Position numbers and translations under genes: made by a program. A stretch of DNA of 64,000 nucleotides, from the NCBI GenBank assembly GCA_009783065.1, contig WRHV01000002.1, forward strand, positions 1 through 64,000. The letters run 5' to 3'. Shown here in pieces: positions 28,733 to 37,326 of this stretch (its first letter is position 1; each line of letters opens with the position of its first letter). The stretch is from Betaproteobacteria bacterium (lineage in GTDB: Bacteria > Pseudomonadota > Gammaproteobacteria > Burkholderiales > Burkholderiaceae). Below the pieces are notes generated by a model. That model saw only the letters and a program-made list of their open reading frames with translations, had not been told where the DNA came from and made no database searches.

Positions 28733-28759
28733 AAAAAACTCGCTTTTAGCGAGTTTTTT
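28733..28759 (+). terminator. Intrinsic terminator after tRNA-Leu
   Basis: A perfect 12-bp stem (AAAAAACTCGCT and AGCGAGTTTTTT) around a 3-base TTT loop, ending in a T-run. It is 49 bases after the tRNA and also faces the convergent Lar-like gene, so it may work in both directions. Confidence 0.85.
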
Positions 28760-28841
28760 GCTTCTCATCACGGAAATGGAAAGTGCCAACTTACAGAAAA
28801 AGACCTCTGCGAAACAAAACCTGCTTCTAGTCGCATCTAGT

Positions 28842-29213
28842 TTAAACTACGGCATCTTCTTCAGGATTTTTCACCGATTTCAACTGCGCTTCAGTCAGCG
28901 TAATACGGGTATTCCATGTTTGAGCCGACCAGGTCGTTGCGCCGCAATCATCACAAGCCGGCCCGGTTGCGCCTCCCTGTGTCCGCCATCCATGCGGCAT
29001 CCCCTTGCCGCCGCAAAACGGACAAGGCAAAAGCGGCGGTTCTTCGGCTGCGCCTTTCCAGACAGCTGAAAATATCTCGGCAAATTCCGTTAATGCGCCC
29101 ATCATGGCTTTGCCTATCCGCATACAAAAAATCAGTATCAACAGAACCGGCGTCAGGAGAATCATCAGGAAACGCCTGATCAGCGCGGACTGAATATGGA
29201 TTAGCGGGATCAT
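28842..29213 (-). CDS. Membrane-anchored protein with Lar-like zinc ribbon
   Basis: 123 residues. A single hydrophobic segment (about residues 11-31) near the N-terminus is followed by a cytoplasmic-looking domain LLPCPFCGGKG...ACDDCGATTW...WNTRI. Cys64, Cys67, Cys87 and Cys90 form a zinc ribbon. The pattern LPCPFCGG...CxxCGA...WNTR is that of the Lar family (restriction alleviation proteins of phages and prophages). Lar itself has no membrane anchor, so this is a fused or divergent form. The gene lies alone between tRNA-Leu and a small membrane protein, flanked by two copies of the 178-bp repeat. Its function is not established. Confidence 0.6.
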   Translation of the reverse strand: MIPLIHIQSALIRRFLMILLTPVLLILIFCMRIGKAMMGALTEFAEIFSAVWKGAAEEPPLLPCPFCGGKGMPHGWRTQGGATGPACDDCGATTWSAQTWNTRITLTEAQLKSVKNPEEDAVV

Positions 29214-29357
29214 AAAAGCGATTGCTTTGGGACAGTTTAAAATAAACGGGCCGCTGAAAAACGCAACAGGCCGTAACCGATCATCGTGGCGAAATACCGA
29301 TCAGGATAGCGTTATCTGCATCAATATACTGACATGCCATCCTTGTCAGCCATCTGT

Positions 29358-29543
29358 TTAATACAGTTTGCCTTTACTCTTGAGGTATTTGGTCGCGACA
29401 AAACCAATCAGCGCGGCAACCAAAAGGGTATCCAGAACCCATGCGTGAATCCCATCTTCGCTGAAATTGGTGGAAATCACCGAATTGATCGTCACAGTTG
29501 CGCCAATAACGAGTGTGAGAAGGAACAAATGCAGTTTTTTCAT
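29358..29543 (-). CDS. Small hydrophobic protein, two membrane segments
   Basis: 61 residues from the ATG at 29543, which follows GAGAG at 8 bases; the frame is open to 29570. The N-terminus (MKKLHLFLLTLVIGATVTIN) is a signal-like or membrane helix, and a second hydrophobic helix (VLDTLLVAALIGFVATKYL) precedes a basic tail (KSKGKLY). I do not recognise a family. It shares a strand with the Lar-like gene but is 144 bases upstream of it. Confidence 0.5.
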   Translation of the reverse strand: MKKLHLFLLTLVIGATVTINSVISTNFSEDGIHAWVLDTLLVAALIGFVATKYLKSKGKLY

Positions 29544-29674
29544 GATCGTATCTCTCATGCTTAAATACATAAACGGGCGCTGTGACCTTATCGGCTGACT
29601 TGCCCCAATTTTATAGTTTAACAGTTAACAGGCAAATTGATCAAAAAAATCACCGGCCTGTCTCTGCATAATCC

Positions 29675-29852
29675 AGGGTCAGCCCTCATTAAATTGTCGT
29701 CGCGAAAAGTTGATTTTTTCTGTCTGCCAAGGCGCAGGGCCAAAATGGGACGATGACGTATTGAACATACGGCGAGTTCTATTTTGAACCGGCAACGCAG
29801 GCAGACGGGATAAAGCCGCTTTGCAGCAGACAATTTTATGAGAGCTGACCCT
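29675..29852. repeat. 178-bp inverted-repeat element, copy 2 (MITE-like)
   Basis: Same length and orientation as copy 1. The terminal repeats are AGGGTCAGCCCTCATTAAA on the left, with a right arm differing at two positions. Where the inner end of the left arm differs from copy 1 (AAATTGTC instead of AATATGTC) the right arm has the matching complement (GACAATTT). The right end shares its final bases with the relA stop codon (29851-29853). Confidence 0.9.
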
Positions 29853-32094
29853 AAAGACGCTTAACGTCAATGACACCCGGCACGTCTCTGAGTACCTGGA
29901 TAACCTTGTTCAGATTGTTTGTCGAGGAGACTTCTGCTGTAAAGGACATGCGCGCCTGTCCTTTGCTGCTTTGGGTATTCACGCCAATCACATTCAGTTT
30001 CTCCCGCATGAAGATATCGGAGATATCGCGAAGCAATCCCTGGCGATCTCTGGCAAGAACAAAAATATCCACCGGATAAACCGTATCGGGATCAGTTGTG
30101 CCCCAGCTCGTCTGGATAACACGCTCTGGTGATTTGCTTTGCATTTCCAAAAAATTCTTGCAATCAGGCCGGTGGATGGATACACCCTTTCCTCGGGTAA
30201 CAAAACCAATAATCGAATCCGGCGGCGCCGGTTTACAGCATTTTGCCATCTGAGTCAGCAACCCTTCTGCCCCAACAACGAGAACGCCGGACTTGGCTCC
30301 GCGCATGATACTGGATGCCTGACTTTTTCTTGGAAGAACAATATCCTCCGTTTTAGCTTCCTTAAGCGGTTCTTCATCATGCAAGGCTTGCTCGATCGCG
30401 CGTGTATTGATCTTATCCTTGCCTGCCGCCAGGAAAAACTCCTCTACCTTGGCATAACCCAGTTTATGCGCCAGATATTCCAGATTGACTGATGTTTTGC
30501 CTTCCCGCTGCATGACTTTGTCGATCATGCTACGTCCGGTAGCGATTGTCTCTTCATGCTCAATCACATTAAACCAGGCGCGAATCTTGGTACGGGTTCG
30601 TGAGCTGACTGTAAAACCAGGAGTAAGCCAGTCACGCGATGGCCCGGCATCCATGTTTTTTGTTGTAATAATTTCAACCGTTTGCCCGCTTTTTAAAGGG
30701 ACATTCAGTGATACCATGACACCGTCAACCCGCGCTCCACGGCAACGGTGCCCGACATCAGTATGAACCTGATAGGCAAAATCAATAGGCGTCGCCCCTT
30801 TTGGTAAATCAATAACCCGTGCATGCGGCGTCAGCACATAAATCCGGTCATCAAGCGTTGTCGCCTTGATTTTCTTGACCCAGTCGCTGTGCACATCTTC
30901 TTGTTCTACAATGGAATCCGCTACTTCCGTTTTCCACGAAAGTAACTGGCGCAGCCAGGAAATCTTTTCATCATACTGTTGTGCCGTAAAATCGGAGCCG
31001 CCCGTTTCTTTGTATCGCCAGTGGGATGCAACACCGTATTCGGCAAAATTGTGCATCTCCTGTGTACGTATTTGCACTTCCAGTGTCTGGTTATCCTCCG
31101 CAATGACAATCGTATGCAACGACTGGTAACCGTTTGGCTTGGGACGTGAAATATAGTCGTCGAACTCCTCCAGGATCGGTGTCCACATCCTGTGAACGAT
31201 ATCCAGTACGGCAAAGCAGGTCTTGATATCCGCAACAATGATCCGAAGTGCCCGAAGATCATGCATTTGTTCAAAATTCAGCGATTTTCCGTGCATCTTG
31301 TTCCAAATGCTGTAAATGTGTTTGGGACGACCAGAAATGTCTGCTTTGATTCCAACCGCATCCAGCTCTTCCCTGACACGCTCGACGGCCCACTCAATGA
31401 AATTCTCACGTTCTGTCCGCTTTTCTTCCAGCTTTTTTGCGATGGCCGTATAGGCCTCAGGCTTTAGAAAACGAAATGACAGATCTTCCAGTTCCCATTT
31501 CATCTGCCATATGCCGAGCCTGTTTGCCAGCGGCGCATACAACTCCAATGTTTCACGGGCATACTGTTCACAGACTTCATTTTGTTTCTTGATTTCGGCA
31601 ATGTAGCGTAAACCAGCGACCCTCGCGGCCAACCTGATTAGTACCACACGCATATCAGATGCCATTGCCAGCAGCATTTTCCGCAGAGTCTCTGCCTGAT
31701 CTTTGCGGAACTGAGCCGCATTTTTACCGCTAACCTGCTGCTGAAGTAAACCACTGCTGATGTCCTTGAGCCTTAAGAGCTGTCGAACATTATCAACAAG
31801 ATTGACAATATCCGCTCCAAAGCGGTTTTCAATTTTTCCCCATTCTTCAGGACTGATCTCAGGAAAAGGAAACAGCAAACCGGCAATACGGGTTTCCGAA
31901 TCCGTATTCAAAGTCGCCAGAATAAGGCAAACCGTACTGACGAAATCAATGACAGGCTGCCCCGAATCGAGCTTTTTATTCCGATATGTTTCGATGGCAA
32001 ACTCATACGTTTCCATAACCAGTTTGCCAGACTCAGGCGAGAGTCCCGCCGCAATTTTTTCCTTGATATTAATAAAGGTGATGGGTGAGGCCAT
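29851..32094 (-). CDS. relA: (p)ppGpp synthetase RelA
   Basis: 747 residues with pseudo-hydrolase, synthetase, TGS and ACT domains in order. The HD motif is lost: the equivalent of HDVMED reads FPFPEISPEEW, so hydrolysis is not expected. The synthetase motifs are intact (RPKHIYSIWNKM, DLRALRIIV, NGYQSLHTIV). A TGS domain (VLTPHARVIDLPKGATPIDF), a conserved CCKPAPPDSI segment and a C-terminal ACT domain follow. It would respond to uncharged tRNA on ribosomes, while spoT (14555) balances it. The stop codon abuts copy 2 of the repeat. Confidence 0.94.
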   Translation of the reverse strand: MASPITFINIKEKIAAGLSPESGKLVMETYEFAIETYRNKKLDSGQPVIDFVSTVCLILATLNTDSETRIAGLLFPFPEISPEEWGKIENRFGADIVNLVDNVRQLLRLKDISSGLLQQQVSGKNAAQFRKDQAETLRKMLLAMASDMRVVLIRLAARVAGLRYIAEIKKQNEVCEQYARETLELYAPLANRLGIWQMKWELEDLSFRFLKPEAYTAIAKKLEEKRTERENFIEWAVERVREELDAVGIKADISGRPKHIYSIWNKMHGKSLNFEQMHDLRALRIIVADIKTCFAVLDIVHRMWTPILEEFDDYISRPKPNGYQSLHTIVIAEDNQTLEVQIRTQEMHNFAEYGVASHWRYKETGGSDFTAQQYDEKISWLRQLLSWKTEVADSIVEQEDVHSDWVKKIKATTLDDRIYVLTPHARVIDLPKGATPIDFAYQVHTDVGHRCRGARVDGVMVSLNVPLKSGQTVEIITTKNMDAGPSRDWLTPGFTVSSRTRTKIRAWFNVIEHEETIATGRSMIDKVMQREGKTSVNLEYLAHKLGYAKVEEFFLAAGKDKINTRAIEQALHDEEPLKEAKTEDIVLPRKSQASSIMRGAKSGVLVVGAEGLLTQMAKCCKPAPPDSIIGFVTRGKGVSIHRPDCKNFLEMQSKSPERVIQTSWGTTDPDTVYPVDIFVLARDRQGLLRDISDIFMREKLNVIGVNTQSSKGQARMSFTAEVSSTNNLNKVIQVLRDVPGVIDVKRL

Positions 32095-32141
32095 ATTCCG
32101 TATACCTGTCTTTTTCGTCTTTGTAATTCTTCAAAGAAACA

Positions 32142-33119
32142 CTATAACAACCAGCCTATTATGACAAAGAATAAAAAGAGCAAAAGCCACAACAGTAACG
32201 CTCGCCATATCAGGCCGATTGTATTCTGGAAAAAACGGACAGAGGGCTCTTCACCTGGCTGGCTTTCTGTTTCGCCCTCTTCCAAATCGATGGCACTGAT
32301 ATCAATGGAAACGACTCTGGCTGCTTTTTCATCCGGCGCGCCTAGCCGTACACCCAGTGCGCCACCGCCTGCCGAAAGCAGCACACCGATATTTTTATTT
32401 TCCCAGCGGTCAGCAAAGTTGCGCCATGAAAAAATGGCATCTTCAAAATTACCCATTACGGCAAAACACATCGCTGTCAGTCTCGCCGGTATCCAGTCTA
32501 TCCAGAAAAAAATGCGGGATGCAAAACGCCCAAAAGCCTCATGCTGGACATCCCTGTTTTCTGCCCAAGCCCGAACGAGATAGGCAGCCAATCTGTAAAA
32601 TACAGCGCCGGCCGGCCCCAGAAAGGGGATCATAAACCAGAAAAACACGCCAAAAACATGCTGATGGGATGTCAAAAGCGCCCTTTCGATGGAAAGACGG
32701 ATGATTTCAGGCGTTTCCATCGCACTGGTATCCCGTCCGCTCCATTCCGCCAGCAACTTTCGCGCCTTGACTTCATCACCCACAATCAAAGCAACCTGAA
32801 TGGCTGAAAAATACTGGCTGTAATCCCTAAATCCCATGCACAAATACAGAATCAGGATATTGAAAATCAGCGCCAGAAAAGCATTGACATAAAGACAAAC
32901 CCAATAGATGGCCAATACAGGCAAAGTTATCCCCAAAACCAGGGTGAACCAGCCGATCCTGCCGTGTTGCAGATGTCCCGCATTAAACCATGTCTCAACT
33001 TTATCAGCCAAAGCACGAACAGCCCCCAACACGGGATTACTCATCCGCATCGGTTTGAAATGATCAATGACAAGTGCAAAAAGAATCGAGAAAAAAATCA
33101 TGGTAATTCCGAACAACAC
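32142..33119 (-). CDS. CobD/CbiB-like integral membrane protein
   Basis: 325 residues. Hydrophobic segments lie near the N-terminus (ITMIFFSILFALVIDH), at about 58-75, 77-95 and 160-180, and at the very C-terminus (LLLWLLLFLFFVIIGWLL). It matches the CobD/CbiB-related proteins that betaproteobacteria carry outside cobalamin operons. CbiB attaches aminopropanol in cobalamin synthesis, but no other cobalamin genes are here and a role in regulatory signalling (AmpE-like) is equally possible. It lies upstream of relA on the same strand, 47 bases away. Confidence 0.7.
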   Translation of the reverse strand: MLFGITMIFFSILFALVIDHFKPMRMSNPVLGAVRALADKVETWFNAGHLQHGRIGWFTLVLGITLPVLAIYWVCLYVNAFLALIFNILILYLCMGFRDYSQYFSAIQVALIVGDEVKARKLLAEWSGRDTSAMETPEIIRLSIERALLTSHQHVFGVFFWFMIPFLGPAGAVFYRLAAYLVRAWAENRDVQHEAFGRFASRIFFWIDWIPARLTAMCFAVMGNFEDAIFSWRNFADRWENKNIGVLLSAGGGALGVRLGAPDEKAARVVSIDISAIDLEEGETESQPGEEPSVRFFQNTIGLIWRALLLWLLLFLFFVIIGWLL

Positions 33120-33219
33120 CTTAAGTTGCTACAATACCTCAGCATCCTGCCGGAATCAAACCCGGCCTTTTTGGATGGATTTCCGCACCAGCTTGCACAA
33201 TCACGAGCCCGACGCATTT

Positions 33220-33891
33220 TTATGCCCGCATAAAATGGAACAGATTGCGCAATATACCTGCCGTGGCTCCCCAGATCATGTAGTGCTTATAAGGAATGGT
33301 GTAAACCGTCCGGCGACCGACTTCTGGAAATTCGGCAGAACGGCGCTCATAATGTGACCCGGTCATAAGATAGGAAAAAGGCACCTCAAACACTTCTGCG
33401 ACTTCCATAGGATCGGTACGAATTACAAAGGGAGGGCGAACAATGGCTATAACAGGCGTAATGCGGTAACCGCTTCCCGTTCTATATTCAGGCAAAGTTC
33501 CTAAAATTTCGATCTGTTCGCGTTCAATTCCAACTTCTTCTTCCATTTCCCGCAACGCCGTTTCAATGCGGGATGAATCGGTCAAATCCACGCGCCCGCC
33601 AGGAAAGCTGATCTGCCCGGCATGGTCATGCAGATGGGCCGCACGGCGTGTCAGCATCAACCACAAATCATCTTCTTTTTTAGCCACAAGCGGAACCAAT
33701 ACTGCCGCAGGAACCCATTTGTTTTGTCCTTTTGCTATGAATTTCTCAAGCAAATCCTCCGGTTCCCATTTCAGAGGATTAGCAAAACGGTAACGCAACC
33801 ACCCGACATTTAGCCTATCTGTTGACACAGCCGGTTCATCAGCGACTGAATCAATGGCAAAATTTTCGGGGTTCATACCCAGTTCAGCCAC
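33220..33891 (-). CDS. CoA pyrophosphatase-type NUDIX hydrolase
   Basis: 223 residues from a GTG at 33891, preceded by GGAGGAAAC. The extended NudL/YeaB pattern is present: LMLTRRAAHLHDHAGQISFPGGRVD followed by the Nudix helix ETALREMEEEVGI. The HAGQISFPGG segment is diagnostic of the CoA pyrophosphatase group, which cleaves CoA to 3',5'-ADP and phosphopantetheine. It is downstream of the rplS terminator, so it probably has its own promoter or is reached by read-through. Confidence 0.88.
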   Translation of the reverse strand: MAELGMNPENFAIDSVADEPAVSTDRLNVGWLRYRFANPLKWEPEDLLEKFIAKGQNKWVPAAVLVPLVAKKEDDLWLMLTRRAAHLHDHAGQISFPGGRVDLTDSSRIETALREMEEEVGIEREQIEILGTLPEYRTGSGYRITPVIAIVRPPFVIRTDPMEVAEVFEVPFSYLMTGSHYERRSAEFPEVGRRTVYTIPYKHYMIWGATAGILRNLFHFMRA

Positions 33892-33908
33892 GTTTCCTCC
33901 TTAAATGC

Positions 33909-33938
33909 AAAAGGGGCACCGGTTGCGATGCCCCTTTT
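33909..33938 (-). terminator. Intrinsic terminator of the rpsP-rplS operon
   Basis: AAAAGGGGCA (33909-33918) pairs perfectly with TGCCCCTTTT (33929-33938) around a 10-base loop. On the minus strand the stem ends in TTTT and sits 20 bases after the rplS stop. Confidence 0.8.
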
Positions 33939-33957
33939 ATCCGACACTAAAACCGGC

Positions 33958-34338
33958 TTATTCTGCTGCCTGCTTGGCAACCCGGCTGGGCAGTTTTTCC
34001 TTGATACGTGCGGATTTGCCTGAACGCTCACGCAAATAATACAGCTTGGCACGACGAACGTCACCACGACGTTTGACTTCAATCGAAGCGATTTGCGGCG
34101 AATATAGCTGGAATGTTCTTTCCACACCTTCACCGGATGAAATCTTGCGCACAATAAAGTTGGAATTCAAACCACGGTTGCGGCGTGAAATAACAACACC
34201 TTCATAAGCCTGCACACGTTTACGATTGCCCTCAACCACATTCACGTTGACAACGACCGTATCACCAGGGGCAAAATCGGGAATGGTCTTTCCCAGACGT
34301 TCTATTTCTTCTTTTTCAAGTTGTTGAATCAGATTCAT
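33958..34338 (-). CDS. rplS: 50S ribosomal protein L19
   Basis: 126 residues with the L19 signature [19 protein letters not shown] and [12 protein letters not shown]. The C-terminal extension ([15 protein letters not shown]) is typical of proteobacteria. L19 sits at the 30S-50S interface. It is the last gene of rpsP-rimM-trmD-rplS; a 133-base gap separates it from trmD. Confidence 0.97.
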   Translation of the reverse strand: MNLIQQLEKEEIERLGKTIPDFAPGDTVVVNVNVVEGNRKRVQAYEGVVISRRNRGLNSNFIVRKISSGEGVERTFQLYSPQIASIEVKRRGDVRRAKLYYLRERSGKSARIKEKLPSRVAKQAAE

Positions 34339-34471
34339 CTTATCTCCTATACCATCATGCCAGCATATGGTCTCTATCCGGCTATCTTTTTTCTATCCGG
34401 AAAGAATATCTGACAGAGGATGGTTCATTATACAAAGCGAACTCGCGTTCATGTTTACTGCAAATTAAAAA

Positions 34472-35224
34472 CTACATGTTACTACCTAAAAAACTCTCAT
34501 CCATTTCTGAAAGTAAACCGGCTGAACGTGCTCTTTCCAGCAAATCCGGCCGTTTCCGACTGGTGACAAGCAACGCCTGTTCCCGCCGCCATTTTTCTAT
34601 CTCAGCATGATGACCTCCCATCAAAACAGGAGGCACCGCCATATTCTCATATACCGACGGTCTTGTGTAATGCGGGCAGTCGAGTATACCTGAAACAAAA
34701 CTATCCTGTATAGCGGACAGATCATCATGCAGGACACCCGGCAACTGCCGGATCATGGCATCCATCAAAGCCATCGCTGGAATTTCACCACCAGACAGCA
34801 CAAAATCACCAATACTGATTTCCTCATCAACACAACGCGCTATCAGACGCTGATCAATCGCCTCATATCGCCCACACAACAAAATCAGGCCCGGCTTTTC
34901 TATCAACTCGACCACCCGCTTATGGGTTAACGACCTTCCCTGCGGAGACAGATAAATGACATGGGGCATTTCAATACCCATTGCCAGTTGGTGTTTCCTC
35001 GCTGCTTTTACAGCCTTCTCCAGTGGCTCTGCCAACATGACCATGCCCGGACCACCACCATAAGGCCGATCATCAACCGTCCGGTGCCGGTCTGTGGTGA
35101 AATCTCTGGGATTCCACAACTTGAGCGAACATTTTTTTTCCTCAAACGCCCGTCGGGTAATACCTGATTCAGTCAAGGCTAAAAACATTTCAGGAAAAAG
35201 CGTGATCACGTCAAACTGCACCAC
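34472..35224 (-). CDS. trmD: tRNA (guanine-N1)-methyltransferase
   Basis: 250 residues starting at GTG 35224, directly after GGAGGAGGT. The SPOUT trefoil knot is shown by [25 protein letters not shown] and [19 protein letters not shown]. It makes m1G37 in tRNAs reading CNN codons and prevents +1 frameshifting. It follows rimM by 35 bases in the conserved operon. Confidence 0.96.
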   Translation of the reverse strand: MVQFDVITLFPEMFLALTESGITRRAFEEKKCSLKLWNPRDFTTDRHRTVDDRPYGGGPGMVMLAEPLEKAVKAARKHQLAMGIEMPHVIYLSPQGRSLTHKRVVELIEKPGLILLCGRYEAIDQRLIARCVDEEISIGDFVLSGGEIPAMALMDAMIRQLPGVLHDDLSAIQDSFVSGILDCPHYTRPSVYENMAVPPVLMGGHHAEIEKWRREQALLVTSRKRPDLLERARSAGLLSEMDESFLGSNM

Positions 35225-35259
35225 ACCTCCTCCGAAAACTGGCCATGCCCGACAGCCAT

Positions 35260-35856
35260 TTAATAATCAAGCTCCCAATCCACTGTAATCGTCGCTGCTG
35301 CCAAATCAATTTTGCCAACAAACTTGTCGATAAAAGGAATCAGCAATTCACGGCGCTTTCCAGCGTTTTCTGCCATTTCAGCCGCATCAACCCGCAAAAC
35401 CTGATGTACACCGTTATCCATCAGATCATGTACCGTACCTAACTGCTCTCCACGGAGATTAACTACTTTGAGGCCAATCAGATCAACCCAGTAAAACTCG
35501 TTTTCGTCCAACTGAGGAAAAAGACTGCGGGAAACACGGACCAGCGTTCCTTTTGCCGCCTCAGCATCCTCACGAAATTGGATTGTTGAAAGGCGCGCCA
35601 GCACTTCATCGGCATGCAGACGGGTCCTTAGCGCCTTCACATTGTGAAGCACCGGTTTATCCAACCACCATTCCGTAACGGTCAAAAGGGTTTCCGGATC
35701 GCCAGAATATGGCCGGATACGCACCCATCCCTGAACCCCGTATGCACCGGTTATCTGAGCAACCGTAATCAGATCGTCAGGTACTTGACTGTCTATTGCC
35801 GTTTTTTCGGCTAATTTATGCGGCCTGCTTTTGATTTTCACGAACCAGGCGCTCAA
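35260..35856 (-). CDS. rimM: 16S rRNA processing protein RimM
   Basis: 198 residues if the ATG at 35856 is used; a GTG at 35841 is a possible later start. Either choice overlaps the end of rpsP (41 or 26 bases), longer than usual, because no other start codon lies before the family similarity begins at [20 protein letters not shown]. The N-terminal RimM barrel and the C-terminal PRC-barrel ([15 protein letters not shown]) are complete. RimM binds S19 and assists 30S head assembly. Confidence 0.93.
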   Translation of the reverse strand: MSAWFVKIKSRPHKLAEKTAIDSQVPDDLITVAQITGAYGVQGWVRIRPYSGDPETLLTVTEWWLDKPVLHNVKALRTRLHADEVLARLSTIQFREDAEAAKGTLVRVSRSLFPQLDENEFYWVDLIGLKVVNLRGEQLGTVHDLMDNGVHQVLRVDAAEMAENAGKRRELLIPFIDKFVGKIDLAAATITVDWELDY

Positions 35857-36067
35857 CAGTAGCGCTCAGTTTTGCGCCAACACCCTGCCAGTATGCCAAT
35901 CTATCGGCTGCGATATTCAGCCCCTTCTCATTTTCGGCGGCAAAAGGGTTGTATGTACCAATACGCTCGATAAAGCGGCCATCACGGCGGCTGCGTGAAT
36001 CAGCAGCGACAATTCTGTAAAAAGGACGCTTTTTGGCGCCTCCACGTGCTAAACGAATAACGACCAT
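35816..36067 (-). CDS. rpsP: 30S ribosomal protein S16
   Basis: 83 residues beginning [20 protein letters not shown], the S16 signature. It is the first gene of the rpsP-rimM-trmD-rplS operon, and its promoter must lie in 36068-36221. The 3' end overlaps rimM in another frame. Confidence 0.97.
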   Translation of the reverse strand: MVVIRLARGGAKKRPFYRIVAADSRSRRDGRFIERIGTYNPFAAENEKGLNIAADRLAYWQGVGAKLSATVERLVRENQKQAA

Positions 36068-36221
36068 AATCTTCCCAAAAAAAGTTCGTACGGAAAATTT
36101 TGAGATTATATCTCAAATTCGGATAAAAACCATAGAAAATGCAAAGCAGGATCAAATATCCTGATTCTACTGGCATCCTGCGAAGATAACGGGCACGACC
36201 CAAGTAAAAAAACAGCAGAAA

Positions 36222-36974
36222 TCAGCCTTCCTTTGTTACGATCAGCTTTTGGTACAGATTACCGAAATAGGTTGTTTTACCGGTAATTTTATATTTTACA
36301 TCGCTCGGAAAATAGTGTGTCAGTTCGTGGCGCCACATATCCATAGCAAAAGGCTCAAATAAAAGAAATACCAGACGCTGCCATAACCGAAGCGGATGCA
36401 GGTTATTCGGGCGATGAAACTCGACCAGCACTAATTTGCCGCCTGGTTTCAGAACCCGTAGTGCTTCAGAAAATGCCAGCCGACGCCGGTCTTCCGGCAA
36501 TTCGTGCGGCAGAAAAAACATGAGTACCGCATCGTAACTGTTATCCGGACATTGCAGTGACGTAGCATCACATTGAAACACCCTGATCCGCTCGTCCGGT
36601 AATTTCAGTTTCCTGCCTGTTTTTTCCAGCTGGATCTGCAACACATCAATCAGGTCAAAATGCGCAGCAACACCAAGCTGCTGCTGCAAACGCGGCACAA
36701 GCTGTCCGTATGCGTTGGAAATTTGAAGCATCGTTCCCGTTATCGGCTTGGGGAACTCTTCCAGAACGGCGTTGACGAGGCGGGTGTAATTGCCGAGCAA
36801 AATGAAATTGATGAGAAAATCACGATCCCAGAACCAGACGGCAAGCGGATGCTCGTATGCCCACCAGTAAATCTTCCGCAAATAATCCGGTGTCTCAAGC
36901 GGTACAACCGGTGCATGAAAGTCTGGAAGCGAAACGCCTGATGTGACTGTCTGGGTCTGTTTCTCCACCTTCAT
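36222..36974 (-). CDS. rquA: Rhodoquinone biosynthesis protein RquA (methyltransferase-fold)
   Basis: 250 residues with a GGAGTG ribosome-binding site. The sequence follows the RquA family throughout: DYLRKIYWWAYEHPLAV, INFILLGNYTRLVNAVLEE, MLQISNAYGQLVPRLQQ, NSYDAVLMFFLPHELPEDRR and GGKLVLVEFHRPNNLHPLR. RquA replaces a methoxy group of ubiquinone by an amino group to give rhodoquinone, the low-potential quinone used for fumarate reduction without oxygen. The usual glycine-rich SAM motif I is absent (ISNAYGQL), as in known RquA, which uses SAM as amino donor. It faces away from the ackA region. A generic methyltransferase is the alternative call. Confidence 0.8.
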   Translation of the reverse strand: MKVEKQTQTVTSGVSLPDFHAPVVPLETPDYLRKIYWWAYEHPLAVWFWDRDFLINFILLGNYTRLVNAVLEEFPKPITGTMLQISNAYGQLVPRLQQQLGVAAHFDLIDVLQIQLEKTGRKLKLPDERIRVFQCDATSLQCPDNSYDAVLMFFLPHELPEDRRRLAFSEALRVLKPGGKLVLVEFHRPNNLHPLRLWQRLVFLLFEPFAMDMWRHELTHYFPSDVKYKITGKTTYFGNLYQKLIVTKEG

Positions 36975-37326
36975 TTTTTCACTCCATCCCTGATTTTTTA
37001 TCAGACAAAAAACGACCTGCTGATATTTCCTTCATTTCCTTTGAGACATATCGTTACCCTTATCTCAAATTTATAGATTCTACTCTTTTATTCATGAACA
37101 GGTAACTTGCCCACAACAATATTGCTTTCATGCAACTTGTTTGCACATATTGTCCCCTCAGGACATAATTGAAACTGATGACTTCGATTTGCAGAATAAA
37201 TTAATAGATCGAAAACAAGACGTGACGATGTATCAGGAGGAATTTGTATTTTTGTTTGATACACCTATCCTGGAAAGAAGTGATGACCGCTGTTTTTGAA
37301 TAACCTATCAGCATGGGAAACAACGG
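36975..37326. other. Intergenic region upstream of rquA and ackA
   Basis: 352 bases between divergent rquA and ackA. Both promoters must lie here; the best plus-strand guess is TTGAAA near 37169 with a weak -10. An unused-looking AGGAGG at 37235-37240 precedes a short frame (TTG 37252 to TGA 37299; also open from ATG 37228) encoding about 15-23 residues, which could be a leader peptide or chance. Nothing else is seen. Confidence 0.3.

Noticed and set aside
28733..28759. Hairpin considered as part of the 178-bp repeat family
   Set aside because: It lacks the AGGGTCAG ends and has a T-run; it is an ordinary terminator of tRNA-Leu.
28360..29852. Segment considered as a prophage remnant
   Set aside because: Only one Lar-like domain is phage-like; no integrase, capsid or other phage gene and no attachment-site duplication of the tRNA was seen.
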